The notes below the pieces were generated by a model. The model did no database searches and had not been told where the DNA came from. It was given only the letters and a program-made list of their open reading frames with translations. From assembly GCF_001905005.1 (NCBI RefSeq), contig NZ_LWKZ01000001.1, positions 871,775-935,774 on the forward strand: 64,000 nt of DNA, read 5' to 3'. Both the position numbers and the translations under genes were made by a program. Of this stretch, positions 33,960 through 43,498 are shown in pieces. Source of the DNA: Streptomyces sp. CB02923 (GTDB taxonomy: Bacteria; Actinomycetota; Actinomycetes; Streptomycetales; Streptomycetaceae). The stretch's first letter is position 1. The number at the start of each line of letters is the position of its first letter.

Positions 33960-34862
33960 TCACGGCTTGGGCAGGACACACCCCTGCCGTCCCAGGTCCA
34001 GCTTGTTGCCGGTGCCGAAGCACTTGGGGATGGTGTAGATCTGCTGGGCGTAGTTGATGCCCTTGCGCACCGTGACCTTGCCGTTCTCGTCGACCTCGCA
34101 CGGGTTGTTCATCGTGCAGCGGCCACCGCTCTCGTTGCCCGTGTTGTTGATGGCGGTGACCTTGCCGGAGGCGGTGTCGATGACGGGCGACCCGGACGTA
34201 CCGCCGACGGTCTTGCACGCGGCGGTGTAGCGGGCCGAGTCCTTCCACACGTATCCCCCCTCCTTCAACTGCGGCACGAAGCCGTCGATGTTGCAGGAGT
34301 AGGTCTTCTTCCAGTACCCGGACACGACGGTGATGCCGGCGCCCTTGGCGGGGTGGGTGGTGGCGATGTCCAGCGCCTTGATGCCGTAGCGCTGCTTTAT
34401 CTGGGCGTAGGTGGAGGAGAGTTCGTAGAACGACACGTCGGTGTCGGTCATCGTGCCGTAGACGATCTTGGTGGCGCGGACCGTGCCGAGGTTGCCCGCC
34501 GAGGCGTTCAGCACGGTGAAGGAGCGGTTGGAGGGCTGGTCGACGATGACCTCGCCCGGGTCGGGCATGCCGCTCTCCAGGCAGTGGCCGTTGGACATGA
34601 CCAGGGCCGGATCGTTGTCGGTCGAGGTGGGCATTCGGACGATCGAACCCGAGCAGTTGTTGAGCGCGACCGTACCGGCGAAGGTGACGGCCTTCGCCTT
34701 CGGCGCCGCGGCCTCGGCAACGCTCTGGAGCTGCGGCGCCGCCGCGGTCCGGGCTGTCGCCGCGTCCGACGTCGTGACGGCACTGGCCGTGCCGGTGGCG
34801 CCGAGAAGCGCCGTGGCGCCCAGGACTGCCGTGGCCAGGGCGCCGACGAGAGGTCTGTTCAT
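33960..34862 (-). CDS. Secreted trypsin-like serine protease (S1)
   Basis: A 300-residue exported protease. The signal peptide ([22 protein letters not shown]) is cleaved near residue 28, and a pro-region of about 30 residues may follow. Catalytic residues are His93 in MSNGHC, Asp142 in TDTDVSFYE and Ser223 in VGGTSGSPV. Six or more cysteines suggest disulfides. It probably degrades protein for nutrition or during development. ATG at 34862. A 7-bp inverted repeat (ATTGTTG...CAACAAT) lies upstream, between it and the divergent carboxypeptidase gene. Confidence 0.9.
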   Translation of the reverse strand: MNRPLVGALATAVLGATALLGATGTASAVTTSDAATARTAAAPQLQSVAEAAAPKAKAVTFAGTVALNNCSGSIVRMPTSTDNDPALVMSNGHCLESGMPDPGEVIVDQPSNRSFTVLNASAGNLGTVRATKIVYGTMTDTDVSFYELSSTYAQIKQRYGIKALDIATTHPAKGAGITVVSGYWKKTYSCNIDGFVPQLKEGGYVWKDSARYTAACKTVGGTSGSPVIDTASGKVTAINNTGNESGGRCTMNNPCEVDENGKVTVRKGINYAQQIYTIPKCFGTGNKLDLGRQGCVLPKP

Positions 34863-35065
34863 GTGGGGGTCCTCTCACGCTGGTGCGTCCGGCGTTGCGC
34901 CGGACTTGTCGTGCGCATTGTTGGTGCGGCAGAGATCCCTGGCAACAATCCGCCGGAAACACGAGGGAAGTTGGCGGATTTGTGTCAACGCGAGGCATTG
35001 ACCGAGCCATGCCAAGGCAAAACACTGGCGCCGTCGCCCGCCTCACACCCCACGGAGGACTCGCC

Positions 35066-36418
35066 ATGCGACCACGCTCACGCGGCAGACGGACCACCGT
35101 CCTCACCGCGCTCGTCTCCCTCGCTCTGGCCGCACCCCTCGCCGCCCGCGCGGAGGACTCCCCCAGGCAGGACACGTCCACCCGCGCCGCTGCCGCCGGC
35201 ACCGCGGTGGCGGACACCGCGACACCCCGTCAGTACGAGATCACCGGCCTCGCCACCGCCGCCCAGCGCAGCGCCCTCGCCTCGACGGGCGTGTCCATCG
35301 ACGAGGTGCACGGCCGCACCGTCGTCATCACCGCGGACGCCGCGCAGGCCGCCCTCGTACGCAGCCTGGGCCACCGGCTGCGGGCCCTGCCCGCGCCCCC
35401 GGCGGGCACCGGCGACCGCATCAAGGACTTCCCCTCCGGCTACGGCAATTACCACAACTACGCCGAGGCCACCTCCGAGATCAACGCGCTCGTCGCCAAG
35501 TACCCGGCGATCCTCAGCAAGCGCGTCATCGGCAAGACCTACCAGGGCCGCGACGTCCTCGCCCTGAAGCTCAGCAAGAACGTCGCCCAGGACGAGAACG
35601 AACCCGAGGTCCTCTTCACCGCGCACCAGCACGCGCGCGAGCACCTCACCGTCGAAATGGCCCTCTACCTGCTCAACGACTACACGTCCAAGTACGGCAG
35701 CGACCCGCGCGTCACCAAGATGCTCGACTCCCGCGAGATCTGGGTCGTCCCGGACGTGAACCCGGACGGCGGCGCGTACGACATCGCCTCCGGCTCCTTC
35801 CGCAGCTGGCGCAAGAACCGCCAGCCCAACGCCGGCTCCTCGAACGTCGGCACCGACCTGAACCGCAACTGGGACTTCAAGTGGGGCTGCTGCGGCGGCT
35901 CGTCGGGCAGCACCGGCTCCGAGACCTACCGCGGCCCGTCCGCCGCCTCCGCGCCCGAGGTGAAGGTCGTCGCCGACTTCGTCCGCAGCCGGATCGTCGG
36001 CGGCGTCCAGCAGATCAAGACCGCCATCGACTTCCACACGTACAGCGAACTGGTCCTGTGGCCCTACGGCTACACCTACAACGACACCGCCCCCGGCCTG
36101 ACCCAGGACGACCGCGACGCGTTCGCCGCCGTCGGCAAGTCCATGGCCGCCAGCAACGGCTACACCCCCGAGCAGTCCAGCGACCTCTACATCACCGACG
36201 GCTCCATCGACGACTGGCTCTGGGGCAACCAGAAGATCTTCGGCTACACCTTCGAGATGTACCCGTCCTCGGCGGGCCAGGGCGGCTTCTACCCCCGCGA
36301 CTCGGTGATCCAGCGCGAGACCTCCCGCAACCGCGACGCCGTCCTCCAGCTCCTGGAGAACAGCGACTGCATGTACCGCTCGATCGGCAAGGAGGCGCAG
36401 TACTGCAAGACGGGGTGA
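35066..36418 (+). CDS. Secreted M14 zinc carboxypeptidase
   Basis: A 450-residue exported metallopeptidase. The signal peptide ([18 protein letters not shown]) is cleaved near residue 30, and residues 50-115 are a small propeptide. Zinc ligands are His189 and Glu192 in HQHAREH and His324 in IDFHTYSE; the catalytic Glu397 is in GYTFEMYPS. Arg and Asn of the [10 protein letters not shown] motif bind the substrate carboxylate, as in carboxypeptidase T/A. It has a CC pair at about residue 275. ATG at 35066 follows ACGGAGGA. It is divergent from the serine protease and probably shares its nutritional role. Confidence 0.93.
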   Translation: MRPRSRGRRTTVLTALVSLALAAPLAARAEDSPRQDTSTRAAAAGTAVADTATPRQYEITGLATAAQRSALASTGVSIDEVHGRTVVITADAAQAALVRSLGHRLRALPAPPAGTGDRIKDFPSGYGNYHNYAEATSEINALVAKYPAILSKRVIGKTYQGRDVLALKLSKNVAQDENEPEVLFTAHQHAREHLTVEMALYLLNDYTSKYGSDPRVTKMLDSREIWVVPDVNPDGGAYDIASGSFRSWRKNRQPNAGSSNVGTDLNRNWDFKWGCCGGSSGSTGSETYRGPSAASAPEVKVVADFVRSRIVGGVQQIKTAIDFHTYSELVLWPYGYTYNDTAPGLTQDDRDAFAAVGKSMAASNGYTPEQSSDLYITDGSIDDWLWGNQKIFGYTFEMYPSSAGQGGFYPRDSVIQRETSRNRDAVLQLLENSDCMYRSIGKEAQYCKTG

Positions 36419-36437
36419 GGTGACACATCGCTCACGG

Positions 36438-36467
36438 CCGGGGCCTGCCCATGGGGGCGGGCCCCGG
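36438..36467 (+). terminator. Hairpin terminator after the carboxypeptidase gene
   Basis: CCGGGGCCTGCCC pairs with GGGCGGGCCCCGG (one G-T pair) around ATGG, about 20 bases after the stop. Confidence 0.75.
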
Positions 36468-36599
36468 TCGCGTGTGCCGGAGCGGTTCCGGCAGCGTCGC
36501 CGCTCCGTATTAGCGGTCTGTTAGTGGAACACCAACCCGGTCTTCGACGCTGGATCCCGTCCGGAAGCGAACCGAGAGAACAGAGCAACGGAGAAAACG

Positions 36600-37274
36600 A
36601 TGAACACCGCCATCAGCCGCCGCTTCCGCGGCCGCGCCGGCCGCCGCATCGCCACCACCGTCGTCGCCGCCGCGGCGCTGGGCCTGGGGGCCACGGCCTG
36701 CGGGCAGGACTCCGGGACGGCGGGCGCCACCGGCCCCGCGAGCTCTTCGAGCGCGTCCGGCTCGCAGCACGCCCCGGCCACGGACCAGCCCTCCGGCGAC
36801 TCCGCTGCCCACGACTCCGCCCCGCAGGGCCGGAACGGCGGCCAGTCCGCCCCGCAGGCCCAGGACGGCGGCACGTCCTCCTCCCAGGGCCGCAACGGCG
36901 GCCAGTCCGCCCCGGCGCGGGCCACCGGCAGCAAGTCCGCCCCCGACGGAAGCGGCGTCGCCCACGCGGGCAACCACCGCACGCTCGTCGGCAAGCTGGA
37001 ATACCTCGCCCCCGGCAAGCTCATCGTCAAGCCCGCGGACGGCGGCATGGACCAGGCCTTCTTCGTCGCCAACGCCACGAAGATCCTCGGCGCGGCCGCG
37101 ATCTGCTCCGACGACCCCGGCAGCGTCTCCATCGGCGACGACGGCTACGGCACGTCCAAGTGCACCGTCGACCAGCTGGAGAAGGCCGCGAAGTCGGGCA
37201 GCGTGACCGTCCGCGTCACCATGAGCACCAAGTCCGGCGCCGGTGAGACGGTCGAGGAGAAGTACCACCCGTAA
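36600..37274 (+). CDS. Putative secreted lipoprotein
   Basis: A 224-residue protein. The N-terminus has an arginine-rich, twin-arginine-like region (RRFRGRAGRRIATTVV), a hydrophobic stretch and a cysteine in LGATACGQD, which fits a weak lipobox. Residues 40-115 are a low-complexity Ser/Gly/Gln/Ala linker that repeats QGRNGGQSAP twice. The C-terminal 100 residues form a compact domain with two cysteines (AICSDD, SKCTVD) that I do not recognise. ATG at 36600 follows GGAG. No operon partner is evident. Confidence 0.78.
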   Translation: MNTAISRRFRGRAGRRIATTVVAAAALGLGATACGQDSGTAGATGPASSSSASGSQHAPATDQPSGDSAAHDSAPQGRNGGQSAPQAQDGGTSSSQGRNGGQSAPARATGSKSAPDGSGVAHAGNHRTLVGKLEYLAPGKLIVKPADGGMDQAFFVANATKILGAAAICSDDPGSVSIGDDGYGTSKCTVDQLEKAAKSGSVTVRVTMSTKSGAGETVEEKYHP

Positions 37275-37410
37275 GCCCCCGCACCCCGCCCCCCGGGCCC
37301 GCCGCCGGGCTCCGGGGATCGGCGCGCTGCGCGACGTCGTCCGCGGGGGGACCGTGGGCGGCCAGTTGATTAACAGCAAGTGCATGCTTGCGACACGTAA
37401 CATTACCCGC

Positions 37411-38313
37411 ATGCAACTGGACCTGAATCTGCTCACCGCGCTGGACGCGCTCCTGGAAGAAGGCAGCGTGGCCGGCGCGGCCGCCCGGCTGCATGTCACG
37501 TCCCCGGCGATGAGCCGCACCCTGGGGCGGATCCGCCGGGTCACCGGTGACCAGATCCTGGTCCGCACCGGCCGGACGATGGTCCCCACCCCGCACGCCC
37601 TGGAGATGCGCGCACAGGTTCACGACCTCGTCCACCAGGCGGGTCAGCTCCTCAGCCGGGACCGGGAACTGGACCTGGCCACCCTGCGCCGCACCTTCAC
37701 CGTCCGCTGGCACGACGCCCTGGCCTCGGCCTGCGGCCCCGCCCTGCTCGCCGCGGTCCACCGCCAGGCCCCCGGCGTACGGCTGCGCCTGGTGGCCGAG
37801 GCGACCTCCGGCACCCCGGAACCACGGCGCGGGGAGGCCGACCTCGAATCGAGTTCCGCCGAGCCCTCGGTGCCCGGCATCCGCCACCGGCTCATCGGCG
37901 CGGACCGCCTCGTCGCGGCGGTCCGCCCCGGCCACCCCCTGGCCGACGGACCCCTCACTCCCGAGCGCTACGCCGCGGCCGGACACGTCACCATCTCCCG
38001 GCGCGGACGGCTGCGCGACCCCGTCGACGACGCGCTCACCGCCCTCGGACTGGAACGCCGGGTCGTCGCCGCGGCACCGAACACGGCCGCGGCCCTCCCC
38101 CTCGTCCTCGACACCGACCTCGTCGTCACCGTCCCGCAGGCCGTCACCGGCTCCGCCCTGCGCGGCCTCGGCCTGCGGGCCCTTCCCCTGCCCTTCACGA
38201 TGCCGCCGGTCCCCTTGCATATGGTCTGGCACCGGCGCCACGACAACGACCGCGCCCACGCATGGCTGCGCGACCAGGCAGGCTCGGCCCTGCGGGGCGT
38301 GTTCGAGAGCTGA
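37411..38313 (+). CDS. LysR-family regulator
   Basis: A 300-residue LysR protein beginning MQLDLNLLTALDALLEEGSV, with the helix-turn-helix at residues 18-60 and a PBP-like effector domain. The start resembles NodD/LinR/NahR-type LysR proteins. No ribosome site precedes the ATG at 37411, so leaderless translation is possible. Upstream, GCAAG-TGCATG-CTTGC and GTAA-CA-TTAC are inverted repeats that could be its autoregulatory sites. Neither flanking gene is an obvious target. It ends at an intrinsic terminator. Confidence 0.87.
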   Translation: MQLDLNLLTALDALLEEGSVAGAAARLHVTSPAMSRTLGRIRRVTGDQILVRTGRTMVPTPHALEMRAQVHDLVHQAGQLLSRDRELDLATLRRTFTVRWHDALASACGPALLAAVHRQAPGVRLRLVAEATSGTPEPRRGEADLESSSAEPSVPGIRHRLIGADRLVAAVRPGHPLADGPLTPERYAAAGHVTISRRGRLRDPVDDALTALGLERRVVAAAPNTAAALPLVLDTDLVVTVPQAVTGSALRGLGLRALPLPFTMPPVPLHMVWHRRHDNDRAHAWLRDQAGSALRGVFES

Positions 38314-38349
38314 TCCGGCCGGCGGTGAGGCGCGCCGCGGCGATCCGTT

Positions 38350-38374
38350 CCGTGACGAGCGTCACGGTGTTTTT
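38350..38374 (+). terminator. Intrinsic terminator of the LysR gene
   Basis: CCGTGAC pairs with GTCACGG around a 4-base loop and is followed by TGTTTTT, a T-rich tail uncommon at this GC content. Confidence 0.85.
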
Positions 38375-38419
38375 CCGCCGTGCGTGTCGACCGAACACCG
38401 CCCGGCGGGCGTATGGCAG

Positions 38420-38944
38420 GTGAAGCGAAAGATCCGGGAGTGGCTGTTGACCGTCGAGGAGTTCGAAGAGTTCTACGCCCAGACGGTCGCGCGGCTCACG
38501 GGACAGCTGTTCGTGATGCTCGGCGACCTGCACGAGGCGCAGGACGTGGTGCAGGAGGCGTTCGTCCGGGGCTGGAACCGGCGTCGGCAGCTCGACCGGA
38601 ACGGGCAGCCCGAGGCGTGGATCCGCACGGTCGCCTGGCGGCTGGCGGTCAGCCGGTGGCGGCACCTGCGCCGCAGCGCCGACGCGTGGAAGCGCAGCGG
38701 TGCCCCACCTCACGTCGAAGGTCCGGAGCCGGCGCAGGTCGTGCTGGTCGAGGCGCTGCGTGACCTGCCCGCCCAGCAGCGCCGCACGCTCACCCTGCAC
38801 TACCTGTGTGATCTGTCCGTCGAACAGATCACGGGTGAGACGGGGCTGTCGGCGAGCACCGTCAAGACCCATCTGAGCCGTGGCCGCACGGCGCTCGCCG
38901 ACCGTTTGCACGACCTGCGCATCGAGGAGGCGCCCGGTGTCTGA
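38420..38944 (+). CDS. ECF sigma factor, SigE-group
   Basis: A 174-residue ECF sigma factor. Region 2 (LTGQLFVMLGDLHEAQDVVQE then FVRGWNR) and region 4 (LRDLPAQQRRTLTLHYLCDL then SVEQITGETGLSASTVKTHL) are both complete. Length and LFVMLGD pattern fit the actinobacterial SigE-family group without a classical anti-sigma ZAS domain. The start is uncertain: GTG at 38420 has no ribosome site, while a TTG at 38447 follows GGGAG by a normal distance. The next gene overlaps its end and encodes a membrane protein, the usual partner in this group. Confidence 0.9.
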   Translation: MKRKIREWLLTVEEFEEFYAQTVARLTGQLFVMLGDLHEAQDVVQEAFVRGWNRRRQLDRNGQPEAWIRTVAWRLAVSRWRHLRRSADAWKRSGAPPHVEGPEPAQVVLVEALRDLPAQQRRTLTLHYLCDLSVEQITGETGLSASTVKTHLSRGRTALADRLHDLRIEEAPGV

Positions 38945-39350
38945 GCCCCAGGACCCGCTGCGGTCCCTGTTCCAGCAAGCTGCCGGTGCCGGGCAGTCCC
39001 GCGCCGCGGCGGCGCCGGTCGCGGAGATCGCCGCGCGCGGGCGGCGGAGGCGCCGACGGCGCGTCAGCGCCCTGGTGGCGGCGGCGTGTCTGGTCGTCGG
39101 CGGTGGCGGCGCCACCGCTGCCGCGCTGCTTTCCCGGGCGCCGGTCCCGGTGGGCCCGGCGGGCCCGCCGTCGCCCGGCAGGCCGTCCCCGGAGCGGCTG
39201 CCGTCCCCCGCGCTCACCTCGCCGAGCCCCACCGACTCCCCCACCCTGCCCCCCTCTCCGGAGTTCACGATCGGTTCTTCCCCTCCGGGGACCATGGCCG
39301 GCTCTTCCCCTCCGGAGGCCGGTCGAGGGTCGGCCACGTCACCGCCCTGA
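38937..39350 (+). CDS. Membrane protein paired with the sigma factor, possible anti-sigma
   Basis: A 137-residue single-pass membrane protein. About 40 cytoplasmic residues with AARGRRRRRRRV are followed by one helix (VSALVAAACLVVGGGGATAAALL) and a proline/serine-rich extracellular tail. It overlaps the sigma gene by 8 bases with a GTG start at 38937, so the pair is co-translated. No zinc anti-sigma motif is visible. It could tether or inhibit the sigma factor or signal wall stress. I do not recognise a named family. Confidence 0.72.
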   Translation: MSEPQDPLRSLFQQAAGAGQSRAAAAPVAEIAARGRRRRRRRVSALVAAACLVVGGGGATAAALLSRAPVPVGPAGPPSPGRPSPERLPSPALTSPSPTDSPTLPPSPEFTIGSSPPGTMAGSSPPEAGRGSATSPP

Positions 39351-39424
39351 GCCGGTTCGCTCCGTGACCCGGCGGACCGCCACCGGGCGGTCCGGCCTGC
39401 CTCCCCCCACCCAAGGAACCCGTA

Positions 39425-40684
39425 ATGCCCCCTTCATCCACCGATGTACGCGAGCCCTCCCGCCTCCCGGAAACGCCCCGGCGCCCGCTGGGCGACCCGG
39501 GGCCCGACGTGCGGACCGGCCGTGTGCGCTGGGGCATGCGGGGCCGTGCGACCTGGCGTCTCGGCTCCGCGGACCGGGACGTCCTGTGGCTGTACCTGTC
39601 GACGCGAATAGGCATCTGGGTGACGGCCTACTGCGCCCGGTGGCTGTTCCCCTCCGACTCCGCGTCCCAGGACCCCGGCCCGCTCCTCGCGCCGTTCCAG
39701 CACTGGGACTGGGACCACTTCCAGCACATCGCCCAGCAGGGCTACTTCCCCGGGCAGGCCGGGCCGTGGCTGGACGACTGGGACAACCGGGAAGCCTTCT
39801 TCCCCGGCTTCCCCCTCGTGCTGCGCGCGGTCCACTTCCTCGTGCCGGACTGGGCGCTGGCCGGGCTGTCGGTCTCCCTCGTCTCCGGGGCCGTCGCCGT
39901 ACTGGCCCTGGCCCGCATCGCCCGGCACCACCTGCACGACACCGCGGGGGGACAGCGCGCCGTCCTGTTCTTCCTGCTCTCCCCGTGCGCCGTCTTCCTG
40001 GCCGTCGGCTACACCGAGTCCCTCTTCCTGGCCCTGGCGCTGCCCGCCTGGCTCGCCGCCCGACGCCGCAACTGGCCCCTGGCCATGGCGCTGACCGCCG
40101 CGGCCACCGCCGTACGCGTCAGCGGCCTCTTCCTGGCGGCGGCCCTCGCCGTCCACTTCCTGCTCGGTCTGCGCCGCACCCGCGACCTGCGCCCGCTGCC
40201 CTGGCTGGCCCTGCCCGCGCTGCCCCTGGTCCTCTACAGCTGGTACCTCCAGGCCCACACCGGTGACTGGATGTCCTGGAAGCACGCCCAGGAACGCGGC
40301 TGGTACCGCGTCTTCCACACGCCTTGGGAGGCCTGGGCCAACACCTGGAACAACGCCTTCGACCACGTCCAGAGCACCAATTACGCCTTCATGTTCCAGG
40401 CCGAGATCGTCGCCATGCTCCTCGGTGTGGCGCTGCTCGTCGTGCTGGCGCGCAGGCGCCGCTGGCCCGAGGCCGTCTACGTCGCCCTCAGCCTGTGCGC
40501 GCTGGGGACGTCGTACTGGTACGTCTCCGTCCCCCGCGCCGTCCTCCTGTGGTGGCCCCTGTGGATCATCCTGGCCGGCTGGAGTCTGCGCAGCCCCCGG
40601 TTCAAGACCGCGTACCTCTGCGTGGTCGCGCCCCTGAGCACCGTGTTCGCCCTGACCTTTTTCACCGGACGGTGGACCGGCTGA
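39425..40684 (+). CDS. PIG-V-like mannosyltransferase family membrane protein
   Basis: A 419-residue polytopic protein with about nine helices. The motif FQHWDWDHFQHIAQQGY in the first loop and FFPGFPLVLR fit the PIG-V/GPI-mannosyltransferase-2-like family, which uses a lipid-linked mannose donor on the outer face. Bacterial relatives modify wall glycolipids or proteins. The start, ATG at 39425, lies 75 bases after the putative anti-sigma gene and could be in the same transcript. The stop is 20 bases from the converging gntP gene. The function is inferred from motifs only. Confidence 0.8.
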   Translation: MPPSSTDVREPSRLPETPRRPLGDPGPDVRTGRVRWGMRGRATWRLGSADRDVLWLYLSTRIGIWVTAYCARWLFPSDSASQDPGPLLAPFQHWDWDHFQHIAQQGYFPGQAGPWLDDWDNREAFFPGFPLVLRAVHFLVPDWALAGLSVSLVSGAVAVLALARIARHHLHDTAGGQRAVLFFLLSPCAVFLAVGYTESLFLALALPAWLAARRRNWPLAMALTAAATAVRVSGLFLAAALAVHFLLGLRRTRDLRPLPWLALPALPLVLYSWYLQAHTGDWMSWKHAQERGWYRVFHTPWEAWANTWNNAFDHVQSTNYAFMFQAEIVAMLLGVALLVVLARRRRWPEAVYVALSLCALGTSYWYVSVPRAVLLWWPLWIILAGWSLRSPRFKTAYLCVVAPLSTVFALTFFTGRWTG

Positions 40685-40704
40685 CGCGGCCCGCGGGGCG
40701 GTTC

Positions 40705-42183
40705 TCAGACGGCCAGGCTCACCAGCGCCGCCACCGCGAACCCCACGACGGACAGGACCGTTTCGAGGACGGTCCACGACTTCAGCGTGTCGCGTTCGGA
40801 GATGCCGAAGTACTTGGCGACCATCCAGAAGCCGCCGTCGTTGACGTGCGACGCGAAGATCGAGCCGGCCGAGATGGCCATGATGACCAGGGCCAGGTGG
40901 GGCTGGGAGAGGTGCTGGCCGTCGACCAGCGGGAGGACGATGCCCGCCGTGGTGACGATGGCGACCGTGGCCGAGCCCTGGGCGACGCGCAGGACGACGG
41001 AGACCAGCCAGGCGAGCACGATGACGGGCAGTCCGACGTTGTGGAAGGTGTCGGAGAGGGCGTCGGCGACGCCGCTGCCCTTGAGGACCGCGCCGAAGAT
41101 GCCGCCCGCGCCGACCACCAGCAGGATGTTGCCGACCGGCTTGAGGGACGCGGTGGAGACGGTCTCCAGGGACTTGCGGGACCAGCCGCGGCGGATGCCG
41201 AGGAGGTAGTACGCGAGCAGGAGGGCGATCGTCAGCGCGACGAAGGGATTGCCGAAGAACTCGACGACGGAGCGGAGGGTGGAGGGGGCCAGGGCGATCG
41301 AGGAGAAGGTGGCGAGGAGGATCAGGACCAGGGGGGTGCCGATGATGGTGAGGACGGTGCCCAGGGCCACCGGCTTCTCGCGGGGTGCGACACCCGCCGC
41401 GTTCTGTTCGGCGGTCACCGCGGCGCGGGCCTCCTCCGCGGCCTCGACCATGTCCTGCGGTACGGGGACGAAGATCCGCTTGCCGATCCACGCGGCGTAG
41501 GCCCAGGCGGCCAGGACCGCGGGAATGCCGCAGACGATGCCCATGAGGATGATCCAGCCGAGGTCCACCTTGAACAGGCCGGCGGCGGCGACCGGTCCGG
41601 GGTGCGGCGGGAGGAAGGCGTGGGTCATGGAGAGGCCGGCGAGCAGCGGCATGCAGTAGAGGAGGACGGATTTGCCGCTTCGTTTCGCCGCTGCGTAGAC
41701 GATGGGGGCGAGGACGAAGATGCCCACGTCGAAGAAGACCGGGATGCCGAAGATGAGGCCGGTCAGGCCCATCGCGAGGGGTGCGCGGCGTTCGCCGAAC
41801 AGGCCGAGCAGACGCGTGCTCAGGACTTCCGCGCCGCCGGAGACTTCGAGGATCGCGCCGAGCATGGTGCCCAGGCCGATGATGATGGCGACGTGTCCGA
41901 GGATGCCGCCCATGCCGCTCTCGATGAGGGAGGGGAGGCTGGATTTCTGGACCGTACCGAAGAGTTCGGTCACGGAGAGACCGGCGGCGAGGCCGACGGC
42001 TATGGAGACGCCCAGCAGCGCCACGAAGGGCTGGAGGCGGACTTTGATGATGAGGAAGAGCAGGAGAAGGATGCCGAGGGCGGCCACGGTGAGGAGGCCG
42101 GGCGTTCCCGGTATCAGGGCGAGCAGGCCGCCGGTGTGGGGTGGCGTGGCGGGGGCCGCGGCAGCGAGGACAGCGTGGACCAT
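40705..42183 (-). CDS. gntP: GntP family gluconate:H+ symporter-like permease
   Basis: A 492-residue permease of the GntP family with about 13 helices. Family features include GGILGHVAIIIGLGTMLGAI, the MPLLAGLSMTHAFLPPHPGP loop and the LVGAGGIFGAVLKGSGVA-like motif (VVGAGGIFGAVL). Members import sugar acids such as gluconate, idonate, ketogluconates and fructuronate. It is the last gene of the leftward kinase-iclR-ridA unit, after a hairpin in a 125-base gap. In this context an aldonic acid is the likely substrate. Confidence 0.9.
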   Translation of the reverse strand: MVHAVLAAAAPATPPHTGGLLALIPGTPGLLTVAALGILLLLFLIIKVRLQPFVALLGVSIAVGLAAGLSVTELFGTVQKSSLPSLIESGMGGILGHVAIIIGLGTMLGAILEVSGGAEVLSTRLLGLFGERRAPLAMGLTGLIFGIPVFFDVGIFVLAPIVYAAAKRSGKSVLLYCMPLLAGLSMTHAFLPPHPGPVAAAGLFKVDLGWIILMGIVCGIPAVLAAWAYAAWIGKRIFVPVPQDMVEAAEEARAAVTAEQNAAGVAPREKPVALGTVLTIIGTPLVLILLATFSSIALAPSTLRSVVEFFGNPFVALTIALLLAYYLLGIRRGWSRKSLETVSTASLKPVGNILLVVGAGGIFGAVLKGSGVADALSDTFHNVGLPVIVLAWLVSVVLRVAQGSATVAIVTTAGIVLPLVDGQHLSQPHLALVIMAISAGSIFASHVNDGGFWMVAKYFGISERDTLKSWTVLETVLSVVGFAVAALVSLAV

Positions 42184-42234
42184 GTGATGACTCCGTTGTC
42201 AGACAGGGAAGTTCCAGGCAGGGGGGACCGCGGC

Positions 42235-42262
42235 ACGGCGCCCCGGGCGGACGGGGCGCCGT
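42235..42262 (-). terminator. Hairpin between ridA and gntP
   Basis: ACGGCGCCCC pairs perfectly with GGGGCGCCGT around 8 bases. It may attenuate transcription into gntP or stabilise one side of the transcript, and no second promoter is obvious. Confidence 0.6.
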
Positions 42263-42308
42263 ACCGTGCGGCGGGTTCAGCGGCGGTAACGGCAAGGGGG
42301 TGTCCCGG

Positions 42309-42719
42309 TCAGCTCAGCACCGCGAGCGCGTCGATCTCGATGAGCAGGCCCTTGGGGAGGCCGACGTACACGGTGGTACGGGCGGCCGGTGCCTCCTTGA
42401 GGCCCTCGGCCTCGAAGTAGGCGTTGTAGATCTCGTTCATCTCGGCGAAGTGGTCGGTGTCGGTGAGGTAGACGCGCATCATCATGACGTCGTCCCAGCT
42501 CGCGCCGCCCTCTTCGAGGATCGCCTTGACGTTGGCGAAGGTCTGCAGGGTCTGCTCACGCAGGGTGGGCCCGGCCGGGGTGGGTGCCTGGCCCTCGACG
42601 GCGGGCAGGAAGCCGACCTGGCCGGCGACCTGGAGGATGTTGCCCTTCTTCACGCCGTGCGAGAACTTGGCGGGCGGGGTGGTGTGGGTGGCCGGGGTGA
42701 GGGCGGTCTTCTCGGTCAT
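42309..42719 (-). CDS. RidA family enamine/imine deaminase
   Basis: A 136-residue RidA/YjgF protein. Conserved elements include QVAGQVGFLP, EQTLQTFANVKAILEEGGASWDDV and a terminal LLIEIDALA. A RidA arginine is conserved within PAARTTVYVG. RidA proteins hydrolyse the reactive 2-aminoacrylate-type enamines released by PLP dehydratases, giving ketoacids. It overlaps the iclR gene by ATGA. Its presence here points to an ammonia-releasing PLP enzyme in the pathway, which is the divergent deaminase gene. Confidence 0.93.
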   Translation of the reverse strand: MTEKTALTPATHTTPPAKFSHGVKKGNILQVAGQVGFLPAVEGQAPTPAGPTLREQTLQTFANVKAILEEGGASWDDVMMMRVYLTDTDHFAEMNEIYNAYFEAEGLKEAPAARTTVYVGLPKGLLIEIDALAVLS

Positions 42720-43498
42720 GGTCGGGCTTCCTTCATGTCTTGCGTGTCGGATACGGGGGTGTTTCCGGAGTACTCCCGGCTGATGGCGTCCGCGGTGCGG
42801 CGTACCAGCGGGAGCAGGGTGAGGAGTTCCTCGGCGGTGACGACGACATTCGGCGCGGAGACCGACATGGCGGCGACGAGCCGGCCGTCCGCGCCGCGGA
42901 TGGGGGCCCCGACGCAGTTGATGGACTCCTCGTGGCCACCGAGGTCGGTGGCCCAGCCCTGTTCGCGCACCTTGGCCAGCTCGGCCAGGAAGGCCGGAGC
43001 GCTGGGTGTCGAACGGGACGTGTAGAGGGGGTAGTCGAGCTTCTCGGCGAGCGCGCGGCGCTCGGGCTCGGGCAGGTCGGCGAGGAGCAGCTTGGCGACG
43101 GCCGCGACGGTGATGGCGACGGGCTTGCCGATACGGGAGTACATCCGTACCGGGTAGCGGCTCTCGACCTTGTCGATGTAGAGGACCTCGTTCTCCTCGT
43201 ACACGGCGAGGTGCACCGTGTGCCCGCACTGCTCGTTCAGTCCGACGAGGTGCGGGTGGGCGATCTCGCGCACGTCGAGGTTCTCCACGGCCTGCTGGGC
43301 GAGGGCGAAGAGCCGGGCGCCGAGGCGGTAGCGCTGGTCGCTCTGCCGGTAGACCATGCCGTGCTCGTGGAGCGTGCGCAGCAGCCGCAGGGCGGTGGAC
43401 TTGTGCACGCCGAGGCGGCCCGCCACCTGTTCCAGGTTGGCCGGGCCTTCCGCCAGCAGGGGCAGGATGCTCAGTGCGCGGTCGACTGTCTGACTCAT
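42716..43498 (-). CDS. IclR-family regulator
   Basis: A 260-residue IclR protein. The N-terminal winged helix (residues 1-65, with SILPLLAEGPANLEQVAGRL and HKSTALRLLRTLHEHG) is followed by the effector domain with INCVGAPIRGADGRLVAAMS, whose conserved glycine-rich and cysteine-containing loop binds small acids. It is the central gene of the cluster, overlapping the kinase gene upstream and ridA downstream by four bases each. The palindrome between the divergent transcripts is the probable operator, and KDG-like sugar acid or a pathway intermediate the probable effector. Confidence 0.92.
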   Translation of the reverse strand: MSQTVDRALSILPLLAEGPANLEQVAGRLGVHKSTALRLLRTLHEHGMVYRQSDQRYRLGARLFALAQQAVENLDVREIAHPHLVGLNEQCGHTVHLAVYEENEVLYIDKVESRYPVRMYSRIGKPVAITVAAVAKLLLADLPEPERRALAEKLDYPLYTSRSTPSAPAFLAELAKVREQGWATDLGGHEESINCVGAPIRGADGRLVAAMSVSAPNVVVTAEELLTLLPLVRRTADAISREYSGNTPVSDTQDMKEARP

